Shown: positions 51,751-61,416, numbered from the stretch's first letter. The stretch is 64,000 nt of DNA from Actinomycetales bacterium (GCA_016710385.1 JADJVX010000026.1:258179-322178), one strand, 5' to 3'. Program-made: numbers and translations. Notes: a model not told the origin generated them from the letters alone.

Positions 51751-54552
51751 TCAGCTGGACACAGGCTCGCCGGCGAGAGCCTGGGCGAGCTGGTCGCGGC
51801 TGGTCACCGAGAGCTTGGTGAAGCACCGGTAGAGGTGGTTTTCGACGGTCCGCTCGCTGACGACGAGCCGGGCTGCGATCTGTCGGTTGCTCAGGCCGTC
51901 GGCCGCGAGCCGGGCGATCTGTGCCTCGCGGGCGGTCAACACACCGCTGCTGCCGCGAGCACCGAGCAGCGGCAGCGACACCGGTCCCAATTCGGCTGAC
52001 AATGCGGCCGCCTTGCCTTCCCAGCCGGCAGCCTCCTTGGCCAGGCCCTGGCGACGGTATGCCGTGGCCGCGCTGGAAGCCGCCTCAGCGGCATACAGGC
52101 TCATCCCGAACTCTTCGAATCGGGTTGCTGCGAAACCGATCTCGTCCCCCGTCCCACGAATCCGGGCCTGCACGAAGGTATGCCGGGCGGCCGCCAGGGG
52201 CCCGACCGGCCGTGCCCAGGTTCCGGTCGAGTCGGTCGAGTCGGTCGAGTCGATCAGGTCGGCCAGCAGATCCAGGCGAGCTGCTTCGTGCCAGGTCTCG
52301 GCGAGGTTGGTCACCGATCCACTCGCCTGCACCTGGCTCAGCGCCGCGCGCAACGCCGCGACCGCCGCGGCCCGGTCGCCCTGCCCGTGGGCGACCCAGG
52401 CGGCGGCGATGTCGAGCAGGTGGCCGTTGAGCATTTGCGGCGGCCGCGGGTAACCCTGGGTCCGCGCGAGCGTGGTGGCTGCCTCGTCGACGTCACCGCG
52501 CATCACCTGCACGCGGGTCAGGGCGGCGCCGCACCACACCGCGAATCCCCACACCCGGACCCCTGCCCACAACCGGTCCGCCTCGGCCAGCACGCGCGCA
52601 GCGGCCGCCAGATCGCCGGCCAGCTCGGCGGCGTGGCCCAGCGACATGGCCGCCCACGCCCGCGCCTGCACCGAGGGCGAGGCGGCGGTGCTCCGGTATG
52701 CCGTGTCCGCCACCTCCCGGGCCTGCGCCACCGCGCCGGTCTGCAGCAGCCCAAAGAGCTGGATCGCGTGATGCTGAGCGGGATCACCGATCGGCGGGAT
52801 GTCGGCCCCCGAAAGGCTGTCGGTGAGAGCCCGAGAGACCGCCAGGCCCCGAGCCGGGTCGTCACCGAAGATCAAACCGAGCGAGTAGCCGACGACCGCG
52901 ACAAACCGCACCCACGGATGGTCGTGCTCGATGAGCTCGGCGGAGAGGGCGACGGCGGGCCCCGGGAAGCCGGCGAGCACGGCGTGTGCGGATCGCTGCG
53001 CGGCCGCCAAGGCAGCACCCGGGCCGTCCTCGGCAGCCGCTTCGTCGAGCACCGCCTGACCGGCAGCCAGCTCACCGGTCCACCAGTGCTCCTCGGCGAT
53101 CCGTAGGCGGATCGCCGCGCACGCCCAGGGGTCGGCCTCTCGTGGCAGAGCCGCGCGCAACAGCTCGATCGAGGTGGCGTGATCGCCGTTGAGCGAATGG
53201 CACCACGACGCCAGCAGGGCCGCCTCGGTTGTTCCCGAAACCTGTGCGGCCTCGAGCGCCAGCTCTGCAGCGAGCGGGCTGTTCCCCGTGCTGATCGCGC
53301 GATGGGCCGCGGCAGTGAGCACCTCGGGTGCGACGCTACGGCCGCCGCGGACCTGCCAGGTGATCGACTGCAACTCCGCCGCGGTCAGCGCGGGCGACTG
53401 AGCGGATGCTCCGGCTGCGTCGGCTTCGGCCGCCTGCTCCACACTGGCATCGGCCAGCGTCCGGTAGAGCCGCATCCGGGCCAAGTTGCCCAGCCTGGCC
53501 CGGGTGAGTTCGCGATAGAGCGGGTGGGCGAGGTCGACGAGCACCTCGGGCCGGGCGCTGCGGGTGCCTCCTGCGGTATGCCGTCCACTCGGCTCTGCCC
53601 ACCTCGGCTCTGCCCACCTCGGCTCGGGCCGCCACGCGGTAGCGACCACGACGTCGGAACGTTCCAGGGTCTCCAATGCCGACAGGCCGACGATCCGCTC
53701 CAAAAGCGCGGCATCGAGACGTCCCCCGAGCGCGAGGACCTCGATCGCGGTCCGTTCGGCGCCCTGGAAATCGCCCAGCCGGGCCAGGACGACCTCCTCC
53801 AACAGCGCCGTGGCGACCATCCGGGCGTCGAAGTCGAAGACCCCGCCATGCCGGGCCAAGGCCCCAGCGGCCAGCGAGCCTTCGACGAGCTCGCGCGCGT
53901 ACATGGGGTTGCCGGCGGCCGAGCTCGCGACGAGTTGGCGGGCGTGCCCAGCCAGGGGAGCCTTGAGCGCGGCTTCGACCATCGCGATGATCTGGTCGTC
54001 GCCAAGCGGCGGAAGGTCGACATGCTCGACGCCGAGTTCCTGCCTGAGCCGGTCGACCGCCGGCGGCGTGTGTGCCCCGGAGCGCTGAGTGGCCAGCAAT
54101 CGCACCGAGCCGCCGGCCAGCAGTTGGTGGACGACGGTGGCGCTGGCGTCATCGAGCAGGTGCAGGTCGTCGACAACCAGCAGCGGGCCGGGCAGCGCGT
54201 CTCGTGCGCGGCCCAAGGCGCGGCGCACCGCGATCACGGCATCACCGCTCGGCGCGGCGGCCTCGGCCCCGAGCAAGGTGGCGAAGGGAGCGAGGGCCAG
54301 CGGTGAGCCCGGCGTCGCGACGATGCGGTGGACGGGAAGTCCGCGGGCGGCATACAGGTCTGAGATGTGTTGCGCCAGGCGGGTTTTCCCGAGACCGGCA
54401 GGTCCGTTGAGGATGATGTGTCGCCCGGCGTCCAGACGCGCGGGGAGGTCTCCGACGAGCCGCTCGCGCCCGACGAAAGGCCACGTCCGATGCACCACGG
54501 GGGCCAGATTAGAGGCCCGGCGCCCCTCGGAGCGGCGAGTTCGGCGAATCAT
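51751..54552 (-). CDS. LuxR-family ATPase regulator (LAL type)
   Basis: A 933-residue large ATP-binding LuxR-type regulator. Walker A GPAGLGKT lies at residues 50-57, Walker B LLVVDDLHLLDD near 130, followed by AAA+/STAND ATPase, helical repeat region, and a C-terminal HTH LTAREAQIARLAADGLSNRQ, IAARLVVSERTVENHLYRCF. Such proteins (MalT/LAL type) activate transcription on binding a ligand and ATP. ATG 54552 is chosen; the frame is open further upstream but without a plausible start. It may control the envelope operon downstream (51440-47404) across the repeat array, on position only. Confidence 0.87.
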   Translation of the reverse strand: MIRRTRRSEGRRASNLAPVVHRTWPFVGRERLVGDLPARLDAGRHIILNGPAGLGKTRLAQHISDLYAARGLPVHRIVATPGSPLALAPFATLLGAEAAAPSGDAVIAVRRALGRARDALPGPLLVVDDLHLLDDASATVVHQLLAGGSVRLLATQRSGAHTPPAVDRLRQELGVEHVDLPPLGDDQIIAMVEAALKAPLAGHARQLVASSAAGNPMYARELVEGSLAAGALARHGGVFDFDARMVATALLEEVVLARLGDFQGAERTAIEVLALGGRLDAALLERIVGLSALETLERSDVVVATAWRPEPRWAEPRWAEPSGRHTAGGTRSARPEVLVDLAHPLYRELTRARLGNLARMRLYRTLADASVEQAAEADAAGASAQSPALTAAELQSITWQVRGGRSVAPEVLTAAAHRAISTGNSPLAAELALEAAQVSGTTEAALLASWCHSLNGDHATSIELLRAALPREADPWACAAIRLRIAEEHWWTGELAAGQAVLDEAAAEDGPGAALAAAQRSAHAVLAGFPGPAVALSAELIEHDHPWVRFVAVVGYSLGLIFGDDPARGLAVSRALTDSLSGADIPPIGDPAQHHAIQLFGLLQTGAVAQAREVADTAYRSTAASPSVQARAWAAMSLGHAAELAGDLAAAARVLAEADRLWAGVRVWGFAVWCGAALTRVQVMRGDVDEAATTLARTQGYPRPPQMLNGHLLDIAAAWVAHGQGDRAAAVAALRAALSQVQASGSVTNLAETWHEAARLDLLADLIDSTDSTDSTGTWARPVGPLAAARHTFVQARIRGTGDEIGFAATRFEEFGMSLYAAEAASSAATAYRRQGLAKEAAGWEGKAAALSAELGPVSLPLLGARGSSGVLTAREAQIARLAADGLSNRQIAARLVVSERTVENHLYRCFTKLSVTSRDQLAQALAGEPVSS

Positions 54553-54788
54553 CCCGAGTCGGGCGTAACGGGCGGGCGTAACGGGCGCGCGTAACGGGCC
54601 GGCGCCGTCTCGCGCCGGGCCGAGGGGCGCGCGGAGGTGAGCGGACGGCATACCCCGGTTGCCGTTCCGGTAGACGCGGGGTGTCTTTAGGCCTACTGCG
54701 GGCCGGGCTGCGCTTCTAGAATCAGGCCCCTCAGGCGTTGCGCCCATCGGGGCCCGCCGACACGTTGGTTGCCCTGGAGGGTCACCCC

Positions 54789-56249
54789 ATGGAGGATCTC
54801 CCGCTCTATCTGCGGCTGGTCATCATCTTGCTTCTCGTCGCGGGAAACGCATTCTTCGTGGGGTCGGAGATCGCGATCTCGTCGGCCCGGCGAAGCCGGA
54901 TCCGGCAACTCGCCGAAGACGGCGACAAGCGCGCCAAGACCGTGCAGTTGCTGCACGAGGAGCCCGAGCGGTTCTACTCGGTGACCCAGGTGGGCATCAC
55001 GCTGGTGTCCCTCGGCCTCGGCGCCGTCGGGATGGAGACCCTGCACACCGTCATCGACCCCTATGTCGTCGACATCTTCACCGCGCTCGGCGACCACGAT
55101 GCCCTGCACCACGCTGCGCACACCGTGGCCTATGTCGTGGCGTTCGTCCTCGTGTCGTTCGTCCACATCGTCGGCGGCGAGCTGGCGCCCAAGGTCCTGG
55201 CGTTCCACAAGTCCGAGAAGCTCTCGCTCATGGTGGGGCGGCTCATCAACATCATGTACCTCTCCTTCCGCCCCCTCATCGCGGTCATGAAGTGGGCCTC
55301 CGACCTGCTGCTGCGCCTCTCCGGGCAGGGCAACCTCGGCGGACACGGCGAGAGCCATTTCACGATGAGCGTCGAAGAGATCCGGATGATCCTCGAAGCG
55401 AGCGAGAAGGACGGGATGCTCGCGCCCGAGGAGACCGAGATGATCCGCGGCGTCTTCGAGTTGGACGAGCACTCGGTGCGCGAGGCGATGGTGCCACGCA
55501 CCCAGATCCGCGCCCTCCCGCAGAACGCCACCCTCGGCGACACGCTGCGCTATTTCCGCGACATCCCGCACGCCCGGTTCCCGGTCTATGACAAGAGCAT
55601 CGACAAGATCACCGGCATCGTGCAGATCAAGGAACTGCTCACCTACATGGCCGAGCACGCCTCCAGCGACAGCATGGCCACGGTGAGCAAGAAGAAGGTC
55701 ATCGACTTCGCCAAGCCGGCCTTCATGGTGCCCGACAGCAAGCCACTCAACGACCTGCTCGCCGACTTCAAGCGCACTCGCCAGCAGATGGCGATCGTCG
55801 TCGACGAATACGGCGGCACCGAAGGCATCATCACCCTCGAGGACATCCTCGAAGAGATCGTCGGCGACTACGAGGACGAGTTCACCCACGCCGCCCGGCG
55901 GGTCAAGAAACTCGAAGGCAGCCAATACGAGATCGACGCCTCGATGCGCATCCTCGACCTCGAAGACCTGGTGCCGTTCGACTTCCCGCAGGACGACGAC
56001 TACGTCACCCTCGCCGGGTTGTTCTACAAGTTCTTCGGCAGCGTTCCCAACGTCGGCGACATGGTCCGGGTGGAGGGCGGCCAGCTCACCGTCCGGGAGA
56101 TGGACAACCACCGCATCACGCTGCTGCTCTTCGAAGACACCGCCATTGCGGCCGACGGCTCGACCCGGTTGGCCGAGTCCACATCAGCGGCCGAGGACGA
56201 GCACGGCCTACTGCACCGGTTGCGGCACGGCAGCTCTGACGCGGACTGA
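54789..56249 (+). CDS. CNNM/CorC-family membrane protein (hemolysin-like)
   Basis: A 486-residue protein: DUF21/CNNM membrane domain (about residues 1-190, with VGSEIAISSARRSRIRQLAE, SVTQVGITLVSLGLGAVGME and VGGELAPKVLAF), two CBS domains (about 215-345: MVPRTQIRALPQNATLGDTL, MAIVVDEYGGTEGIITLEDI LEEIVGDYEDE) and a C-terminal CorC/HlyC domain (about 395-470). Relatives move or regulate Mg2+/Co2+ export. GGAGG precedes ATG 54789. The old name hemolysin is not supported by function. It diverges from the LuxR-type gene across 236 bases, which hold no visible gene. Confidence 0.92.
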   Translation: MEDLPLYLRLVIILLLVAGNAFFVGSEIAISSARRSRIRQLAEDGDKRAKTVQLLHEEPERFYSVTQVGITLVSLGLGAVGMETLHTVIDPYVVDIFTALGDHDALHHAAHTVAYVVAFVLVSFVHIVGGELAPKVLAFHKSEKLSLMVGRLINIMYLSFRPLIAVMKWASDLLLRLSGQGNLGGHGESHFTMSVEEIRMILEASEKDGMLAPEETEMIRGVFELDEHSVREAMVPRTQIRALPQNATLGDTLRYFRDIPHARFPVYDKSIDKITGIVQIKELLTYMAEHASSDSMATVSKKKVIDFAKPAFMVPDSKPLNDLLADFKRTRQQMAIVVDEYGGTEGIITLEDILEEIVGDYEDEFTHAARRVKKLEGSQYEIDASMRILDLEDLVPFDFPQDDDYVTLAGLFYKFFGSVPNVGDMVRVEGGQLTVREMDNHRITLLLFEDTAIAADGSTRLAESTSAAEDEHGLLHRLRHGSSDAD

Positions 56250-56268
56250 GGCGACTGACCCGACCACC

Positions 56269-56290
56269 CGGCATACGAGCCGGTATGCCG
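56269..56290 (+). terminator. Inverted GTATGCC pair after the CNNM-type gene
   Basis: CGGCATAC (56269-56276) and GTATGCCG (56283-56290) with a 6-base loop lie 20 bases after the 56249 stop codon. Position and symmetry suit a terminator, though there is no T-run. Confidence 0.7.
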
Positions 56291-56357
56291 TCCGCCGCCC
56301 GGTATCTTTCCTGGCGGAGATCGGGCGGGGATCGAGTCGGGATCAGGAAGGCTTCGT

Positions 56358-57569
56358 ATGTCGCAGAGCACCGGGAGCACGCCGAGCACGACCGGCGGGG
56401 AGATCGTGCGGTGGTTCGATCGGCGCGGGCTGACGCTGCTGCTGTCGGGCACTCCCTACGCGCGTTCCACCTCGGAGCGGGCCACGCCGGTCCTCATCGG
56501 ATGGTTTCTCCTGCTCATGCTCGTCGCGCTGCCCATGTCGACGACGCTGGCGTGGTGGGCCGCCCTCGGAATGGCCCTGGCGATCGTCGTGGTCACCTGG
56601 TTGGCGTCCAACGCGCTGCGCAGGAGGCCGCTGCTCGGACCGGTCCAGAAGATCGGCTGGCTCGAGTCGGCCGCGTTCGTCATCGGCCCGCCCCTGATGA
56701 TCACCCTCGCCACGAGCACCGATGAGTTCGCCGGCGAGGACGTCGATCCGCTGACCTTCAAGGTGCTCACGGCCGTCATCGTCGCCCTGCTCCAGCTCGT
56801 TGCTCTCCTGGTGATCCTCGGTCTGGAGCGACTCGGCATCGTCACGCTGTCGCGGTGGTTGAGCCGCAGCCTCGGCCGGTCGTTGAGTCAGACCGGGTCG
56901 ACTCTCGCGACCTCGCTGCCGGTGTCTCTCGGAGTGGTGTTCTTCTTCTTCCTCAACCCCGGCGTCTGGGGGTCGATCGGGACGCTGACCATCACGCCCT
57001 TCCTCGCCGTCATCTCGGTGCTGCTGCTGCTGGCAGCCCTCTTCATCGCCCGCCAGCAGGACCTCGGGCTGGCCGAACTCGTGCACTTCGAGACCCCGGA
57101 TGAGCTCCAGGACGCCTTGTCCGACACCCCATTGGTCGGCCTGGCTGACGAGTCCGCTCTCGAAGTGCCCGCGAGTTGCCCCCTCACGCGGCGGCAACGC
57201 TTTTACGTCCGGCAGATCGCGATGCTCTCCCAACTCATGGTCGGGCTGATCATCGCCGCCGCTGTCTTCCTGCTCTTCGTGGTCATCGGCTACCTCGCGG
57301 TCGATCCGGCAACCGCACAGGTGTGGACTCGGTCGGCTCCGAACGTGCTCCTGCGCTACGAGGGGGCCGGCCACACCTACCTGATCAGCTCGGCTCACCT
57401 GCAGGTCGCCGGCTTCCTCGCGTGTTTCGTCGCGTTCAACTTCACGCTCGCGTCGGCGACCGACGCCCGGTTGCGGCACACGGCCAAGGAGGCGGCTTTC
57501 CAGGTGATCCGGCAGGCGTGTGCGGTGCGGCTGGTGCTGCTCCGCCAGGGCGACCGAGCGCAGGCCTGA
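56358..57569 (+). CDS. Multi-pass membrane protein, function unknown
   Basis: A 403-residue protein with about eight membrane segments (for example PVLIGWFLLLMLVALP, LAWWAALGMALAIVVVTWLA, ITPFLAVISVLLLLAALFIA and VGLIIAAAVFLLFVVIGYLA). An N-terminal cytosolic tail of about 40 residues precedes the first helix, and a predicted loop of about 60 residues lies between helices six and seven. I do not recognise the family. It is separated from the CNNM gene by the GTATGCC hairpin, so it probably has its own promoter. Confidence 0.7.
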   Translation: MSQSTGSTPSTTGGEIVRWFDRRGLTLLLSGTPYARSTSERATPVLIGWFLLLMLVALPMSTTLAWWAALGMALAIVVVTWLASNALRRRPLLGPVQKIGWLESAAFVIGPPLMITLATSTDEFAGEDVDPLTFKVLTAVIVALLQLVALLVILGLERLGIVTLSRWLSRSLGRSLSQTGSTLATSLPVSLGVVFFFFLNPGVWGSIGTLTITPFLAVISVLLLLAALFIARQQDLGLAELVHFETPDELQDALSDTPLVGLADESALEVPASCPLTRRQRFYVRQIAMLSQLMVGLIIAAAVFLLFVVIGYLAVDPATAQVWTRSAPNVLLRYEGAGHTYLISSAHLQVAGFLACFVAFNFTLASATDARLRHTAKEAAFQVIRQACAVRLVLLRQGDRAQA

Positions 57570-57599
57570 CGCGCCGGCCCCGCGGCCGGGTCCTTTCGG

Positions 57600-58082
57600 T
57601 CAGCCGGCGAGGGCTGCCTCGATGTCCGGCGCGATCGCGCTCGGCGACACCGTCGGGGCATAACGCTTGATGACCTGGCCGTCTCGGCCGATGAGGAACT
57701 TGGTGAAGTTCCACTTGATCGAGCTGCCGAGCAGGCCACCCTTCTGTGAGCGCAGCCATTGCCACAGCGGGTGGGCACCGTCGCCATTGACCTCGACCTT
57801 GGCGAACATCGGGAAGGTCACGCCGTAGTTGACCTGGCACACCTCGCGGATCGCGGCGGCGTCGCCCGGCTCCTGCCCAGCGAACTGATTGCACGGGAAG
57901 CCGAGGACGGCCAGCCCCTGAGCACCGAATCGCTGGTTGAGCTCCTCCAACTCGGTGAATTGTGGCGTGAACCCGCACTTGGACGCGGTGTTGACCACGA
58001 GCACCACCTGGCCGGCGTAGTCAGCCAGCGCCTGCTGCTGCCCCGCGAGGGTGGTGGCGGTGAAGTCGTGAAGGCTGCTCAT
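57600..58082 (-). CDS. Glutathione peroxidase-like thiol peroxidase
   Basis: A 160-residue protein with the GPx signature: VVLVVNTASKCGFTPQFTEL (catalytic Cys36), GFPCNQFAGQEPGD, and FPMFAKVEVNGDGAHPLWQW, then IKWNFTKFLIGRDG. The Cys in place of selenocysteine and the second cysteine in GFPCNQF are typical of bacterial GPx that use thioredoxin or mycothiol systems more than glutathione. It reduces hydrogen peroxide and organic hydroperoxides in the cytosol. Convergent with the membrane-protein gene. Confidence 0.92.
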   Translation of the reverse strand: MSSLHDFTATTLAGQQQALADYAGQVVLVVNTASKCGFTPQFTELEELNQRFGAQGLAVLGFPCNQFAGQEPGDAAAIREVCQVNYGVTFPMFAKVEVNGDGAHPLWQWLRSQKGGLLGSSIKWNFTKFLIGRDGQVIKRYAPTVSPSAIAPDIEAALAG

Positions 58083-58124
58083 CGGGCGCTCCTGCGAAGG
58101 TGAGTGGGGATGCCAGCGGGAACC

Positions 58125-58157
58125 ACGGCATACCGAGAGCTTGTTCCCGTATGCCGT
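58125..58157 (-). terminator. Inverted GTATGCC pair between the HNH and peroxidase genes
   Basis: ACGGCATAC (58125-58133) and GTATGCCGT (58149-58157) with a 15-base loop lie 36 bases after the HNH gene stop on the minus strand and 42 bases before the peroxidase start. Confidence 0.65.
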
Positions 58158-58192
58158 CCGCCCCCGCCGGCGCCGCAGCGCAGCGCTGATCG

Positions 58193-59533
58193 TCAGGCGG
58201 CGTTGCTGCGGCGGTCGGCGGGGTGGGTGGTGTAGTGGCGGCCGGTGGGGCTGGTCCAGGTGAGGGTGCCGTCCCAGGCGAGGTCGAGGTGCCAGCCGGC
58301 GTGGTGTTTGAACCCGTGGTGTCGTCGGCAGAGGCAGTGCAGGTTGCGGATGTCGGTGGGTCCGTGGGGGTAGGCGATGGCGTGGTCGATGTCGCAGCGG
58401 GCGGCGGGGACGGTGCAGCCGGGGAATCGGCAGGTGCCGTCTCGGGCGCGGACCAGGCGTTCGAGTGCTCGTCCGGGGTGGTAGGTCTGTTGGGTTAGGT
58501 ATGCCGTGGCTCCGGTGTGTGGGTCGAGCCGGGCCAGGCGTAGCCGGGTGGTGGGGTCGGTTAGCAGTTGGGTCACGTGGTCGCCGATCAGGGTGCCGGT
58601 GAGGGCGTTGTCTGCGGTGAGCGCGCCGGTGGTGATGGTGTGGTCGGTCAGGGCGACGGTGACGGTGGTGGTGACCTGGGTGTTGGTCAGGAGCAGGTCG
58701 AGGAAGGCGTCGGCTCGGGCTTGGGCCAGGGTCAGGGTGGGGTCGGCGTGGCGGTATTCGGTGGCCAGGTCGCAGACCGCGGCCCAGGCTTGCCCGGACC
58801 GGCCGGCTGGGGTGAGTGCGGTCCAGGTGGTGGTGCCGGGGTAGGGGCCGGGTTGCACGCGGACTTCCCGGTCGACTCGGCCTTGACGGGCCTGGGTTGC
58901 GGCAGTGTCGGGGTCGATGCGTGCGGCGACGCGGTGGGCTCGGGCACGGAGGGCCCCGGCGGTGCTCTGGCCCAGGCCGCCGTCGCGGGCGCCGGGCCGG
59001 GCGGCATACAGGGCGGTCTCGAACTGGCTGACCAGGGCTGGGGACACCAGGTCGCTGGCGTCGGTGATGACACTGACGCGCCAGGGTTCGATGTCACCAG
59101 CCAGGGCTGCGGCCAGGGTCACGGGCAGGTCGTTGACGACCCGGCGGGCGTCGGCGACCCGGGTGGCCATCGACCGGGGCGACAGGTGCAGCAGCGGGGC
59201 CAGCATCGAGGGCACGAAGTCGTCGGCGGTCCAGGACCCCAGGGGCACCTGCCCGGCTTCGGTGAGGCGGGCTTGGCCGAGGTGCCATTCCCGGTCTTTG
59301 GCCCGGGCGAAGGCTTCGATGAATACCTGTTGCAGGGCGCTGATCTGGTTCAACGCCTGCTGGAGGGTGGCGATCGCTTCCTCGGCCACGCCTTCGTCGG
59401 CTTCCAGCAGCGCGACCGGGTCGATGCAGATCAGCGCGTCGGCGACCTCGGTCGGTCGGGCACCGAGCAGCGGGCGGCCGGCCAACGACGTGAGCCAGTC
59501 CTGACCCCACTCCCATTCAGTGCCCTCGAACAT
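58193..59533 (-). CDS. DUF222/13E12-family protein with HNH nuclease domain
   Basis: A 446-residue protein. A DUF222 region (to about residue 330, with LSPRSMATRVADARRVVNDL) is followed by the HNH motif CRFPGCTVPAARCDIDHAIA and LHCLCRRHHGFKHHAGW. ATG 59533 is chosen because TAGAAT stands 5 bases upstream of it, as expected for a leaderless transcript; ATG 59554 is also in frame. A site resembling an actinobacterial SOS box (TCGAAC-N4-GT) at 59545-59560 overlaps this promoter, and such proteins are DNA-damage inducible in mycobacteria, but the right half-site is poor. These genes are multicopy in many actinobacteria and their role is not clear. Confidence 0.88.
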   Translation of the reverse strand: MFEGTEWEWGQDWLTSLAGRPLLGARPTEVADALICIDPVALLEADEGVAEEAIATLQQALNQISALQQVFIEAFARAKDREWHLGQARLTEAGQVPLGSWTADDFVPSMLAPLLHLSPRSMATRVADARRVVNDLPVTLAAALAGDIEPWRVSVITDASDLVSPALVSQFETALYAARPGARDGGLGQSTAGALRARAHRVAARIDPDTAATQARQGRVDREVRVQPGPYPGTTTWTALTPAGRSGQAWAAVCDLATEYRHADPTLTLAQARADAFLDLLLTNTQVTTTVTVALTDHTITTGALTADNALTGTLIGDHVTQLLTDPTTRLRLARLDPHTGATAYLTQQTYHPGRALERLVRARDGTCRFPGCTVPAARCDIDHAIAYPHGPTDIRNLHCLCRRHHGFKHHAGWHLDLAWDGTLTWTSPTGRHYTTHPADRRSNAA

Positions 59534-59627
59534 GCTCCATTCTATCGAACGCATGTCTTATTCCGCAAGAGGATGGCCAGTCTTTCCAAGCCCGGCTGGC
59601 AGGCGACTGCGGGGCCACCGGGTGAGC

Positions 59628-59657
59628 GGACGGCATACCTGCCCTGGTATGCCGTCC
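59628..59657 (-). terminator. Inverted GTATGCC pair with 12-bp perfect arms
   Basis: GGACGGCATACC (59628-59639) and GGTATGCCGTCC (59646-59657) form a perfect 12-base-pair stem with a 6-base loop. It lies 50 bases beyond the 59708 stop of the small secreted protein gene on the minus strand. Confidence 0.78.
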
Positions 59658-59707
59658 GCCCCCCTCAAGCTGTCCGGTTCAGGCCGGTGTAGCTCGATTC
59701 AGACAGG

Positions 59708-60184
59708 TCACAGCGGGTTGTTGCAGGTGCCGTACTTGGGTCCGTAAGGGACCCCATAGATGTTGAGCAGCTGCGTGCCCTTCCACGTGCCCCAGACCGA
59801 GCCGTCGGGTGCGTAGTACGTCTCGTCGTAGGTGTAGCGGCCGGAGTAGTAGACGCCGTTGAACCGTGAGGTCGACGACCAGTTGCCGACCAGGGTGTAG
59901 AGCGTGCCGTCCGGGGCGCGCATGACGACGGTGGGTGCCGTCTTGGATTTGGAGCCGCTCGTTTCCATGAAGCCGGACACGGCCCAGAGGGCCAGGCCGT
60001 GGCATTGGGTGCTGAAGAAGGGGCTGACGGGATAGGGACCCGGCGAGGGGGCCGCGGCGGCGGCGGGTGCCGCCGTGAGCAGGGCCGCGGCGGCGCCCGC
60101 CGAAACGGCGAGTGCGGCGGCGCTCCGACGTAGGCTGCGGCGAGAGGTGGGGGTGGTGCGGGTCGTGCGGGTTGTTGACATCAT
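59708..60184 (-). CDS. Small secreted protein, function unknown
   Basis: A 158-residue protein with a long basic N-terminus and a strong signal peptide (SLRRSAAALAVSAGAAAALL, cleavage after AAPAAAAA). The mature part has two cysteines (FSTQCHGLALWAVSGF and YGTCNNPL, the end of the protein) likely paired, and is rich in Tyr, Thr, Ser and Gly (YYSGRYTYDETYYAPDGSVW), a beta-rich pattern. Family unknown. The start at ATG 60184 follows AGGAGAG. A GTATGCC hairpin lies downstream. Confidence 0.7.
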   Translation of the reverse strand: MMSTTRTTRTTPTSRRSLRRSAAALAVSAGAAAALLTAAPAAAAAPSPGPYPVSPFFSTQCHGLALWAVSGFMETSGSKSKTAPTVVMRAPDGTLYTLVGNWSSTSRFNGVYYSGRYTYDETYYAPDGSVWGTWKGTQLLNIYGVPYGPKYGTCNNPL

Positions 60185-60319
60185 GACTCTCCTGGGAGAT
60201 CCCATTCGCTGTGCGGTTCGACAGCGGGGCCACACGTGGCCCACTGTCACGCTGACAGCACGCGAGTTAAGCCGCGGTCAATAGCCCGCTAAGCCCGCTG
60301 CCACCACCCGGCTCGTTCC

Positions 60320-60351
60320 ACGGCATACGACTGGCCTGCGCCGTATGCCGT
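60320..60351 (-). terminator. Inverted GTATGCC pair after the 60380 membrane gene
   Basis: ACGGCATACG (60320-60329) and CGTATGCCGT (60342-60351) with a 12-base loop begin 28 bases after the stop codon of the membrane gene at 60380 (minus strand). Confidence 0.68.
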
Positions 60352-60379
60352 CCGCTCCCCTCCCGCACACGATGCCCCG

Positions 60380-61225
60380 TCAGTCGAGGTGGCCGTGCAG
60401 CGGGTTGTCCGGGTTCTTGAGCGAGGTCACACCCGAGGTCGACGGGTCCTGGGCGTGGCTCGCGATGACCAGCCGTGCGTGCTGGGCGCCGTGATCGGCG
60501 AGGTCGGCCGATGCGCTGAGCTGGGTGCTCTGACGCTTCGGGAGTTCGTCGAGCCACATCCGGGCCCGGGCCCGCTCGTCATGCAGGTGGGTGAGCAGAC
60601 CATCGAGCTGCGCGACTCGGATGCGCACCGATTCAAGGGCGTCAACCGTGAGGAGACGAGCGTCGAAGACGTCCGAGCGGTCCTCCTTGGCGTCGGTCAT
60701 CGTGAGCAGGCCGATCGCGATGTAGATGACCAGAAAGAGGATGGCCTGCAGGCCACTCTGCAGGGTCACCGGGGACGAGTCCGTGGTCATGGTTGAGGCC
60801 GACAACTCGGTGGCGGTCGATGCGCCGATCGCGCGCAAGGCAGCGATGAACAGGCCACCCAAGAGCCACGTCGTCATGAGCAGTGACCCCACGAGGCTGA
60901 GCCGGCGGCCACGCCCCTGTGCGCCGGCGTTCAGACGACCTGCGTAGAACGCCATCACGCACGCCGCCGTCGCGAGGCCGAACGAGGCGATGTAGGAACC
61001 GAGCTCTGCTTCGTCGAGCACGAGCATGAGGACCGGTCGCATGAGGAAGGCGTCGAGCATCACGAGCACCACGACGACGGCATACGTGAGGGCGCGAGAG
61101 ACGCGGGATCGTCCGCGCGAGGCGACCAACGGCGGGTCGATGAAGCCGCGCAGCGTGATGCCACCGGGCATTGTCGGCGGCGACGGTGCTGTCGTCGGGT
61201 GGAGGAGTGTCGAGGGCTGGTCCAT
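60380..61225 (-). CDS. Membrane protein with cytosolic coiled-coil tail, function unknown
   Basis: A 281-residue protein with four or five membrane segments (about 40-60, 75-95, 105-125 and 160-185; for example RALTYAVVVVLVMLDAFLM and LQAILFLVIYIAIGLLTMTD) and a C-terminal helical tail of about 90 residues (FDARLLTVDALESVRIRVAQ, LHDERARARMWLDELPKRQS) likely to form a coiled coil. I do not recognise it. It is divergent from the coiled-coil gene at 61417 (191 bases between starts). Start ATG 61225 is preferred because AAGGA lies upstream; the frame extends to 61411. Confidence 0.7.
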   Translation of the reverse strand: MDQPSTLLHPTTAPSPPTMPGGITLRGFIDPPLVASRGRSRVSRALTYAVVVVLVMLDAFLMRPVLMLVLDEAELGSYIASFGLATAACVMAFYAGRLNAGAQGRGRRLSLVGSLLMTTWLLGGLFIAALRAIGASTATELSASTMTTDSSPVTLQSGLQAILFLVIYIAIGLLTMTDAKEDRSDVFDARLLTVDALESVRIRVAQLDGLLTHLHDERARARMWLDELPKRQSTQLSASADLADHGAQHARLVIASHAQDPSTSGVTSLKNPDNPLHGHLD

Positions 61226-61416
61226 GCTGATCGGTTCCTTCGGTCGCTGGAGGTGGACGGGTGTCCACCGGTGGGCGACTTCCCCCAATCTCTCGGCCGG
61301 GCCCTCACGGGCAAGCAGGCGCCGCCGCGGACCAGGCGCGAACCAGGCGCTTTGGGGGAAGCGGGCTCTTCTCGAGGCGCCTGCCTCAGCCCCTCGCCCG
61401 AAAGGTCGCACCGCAG

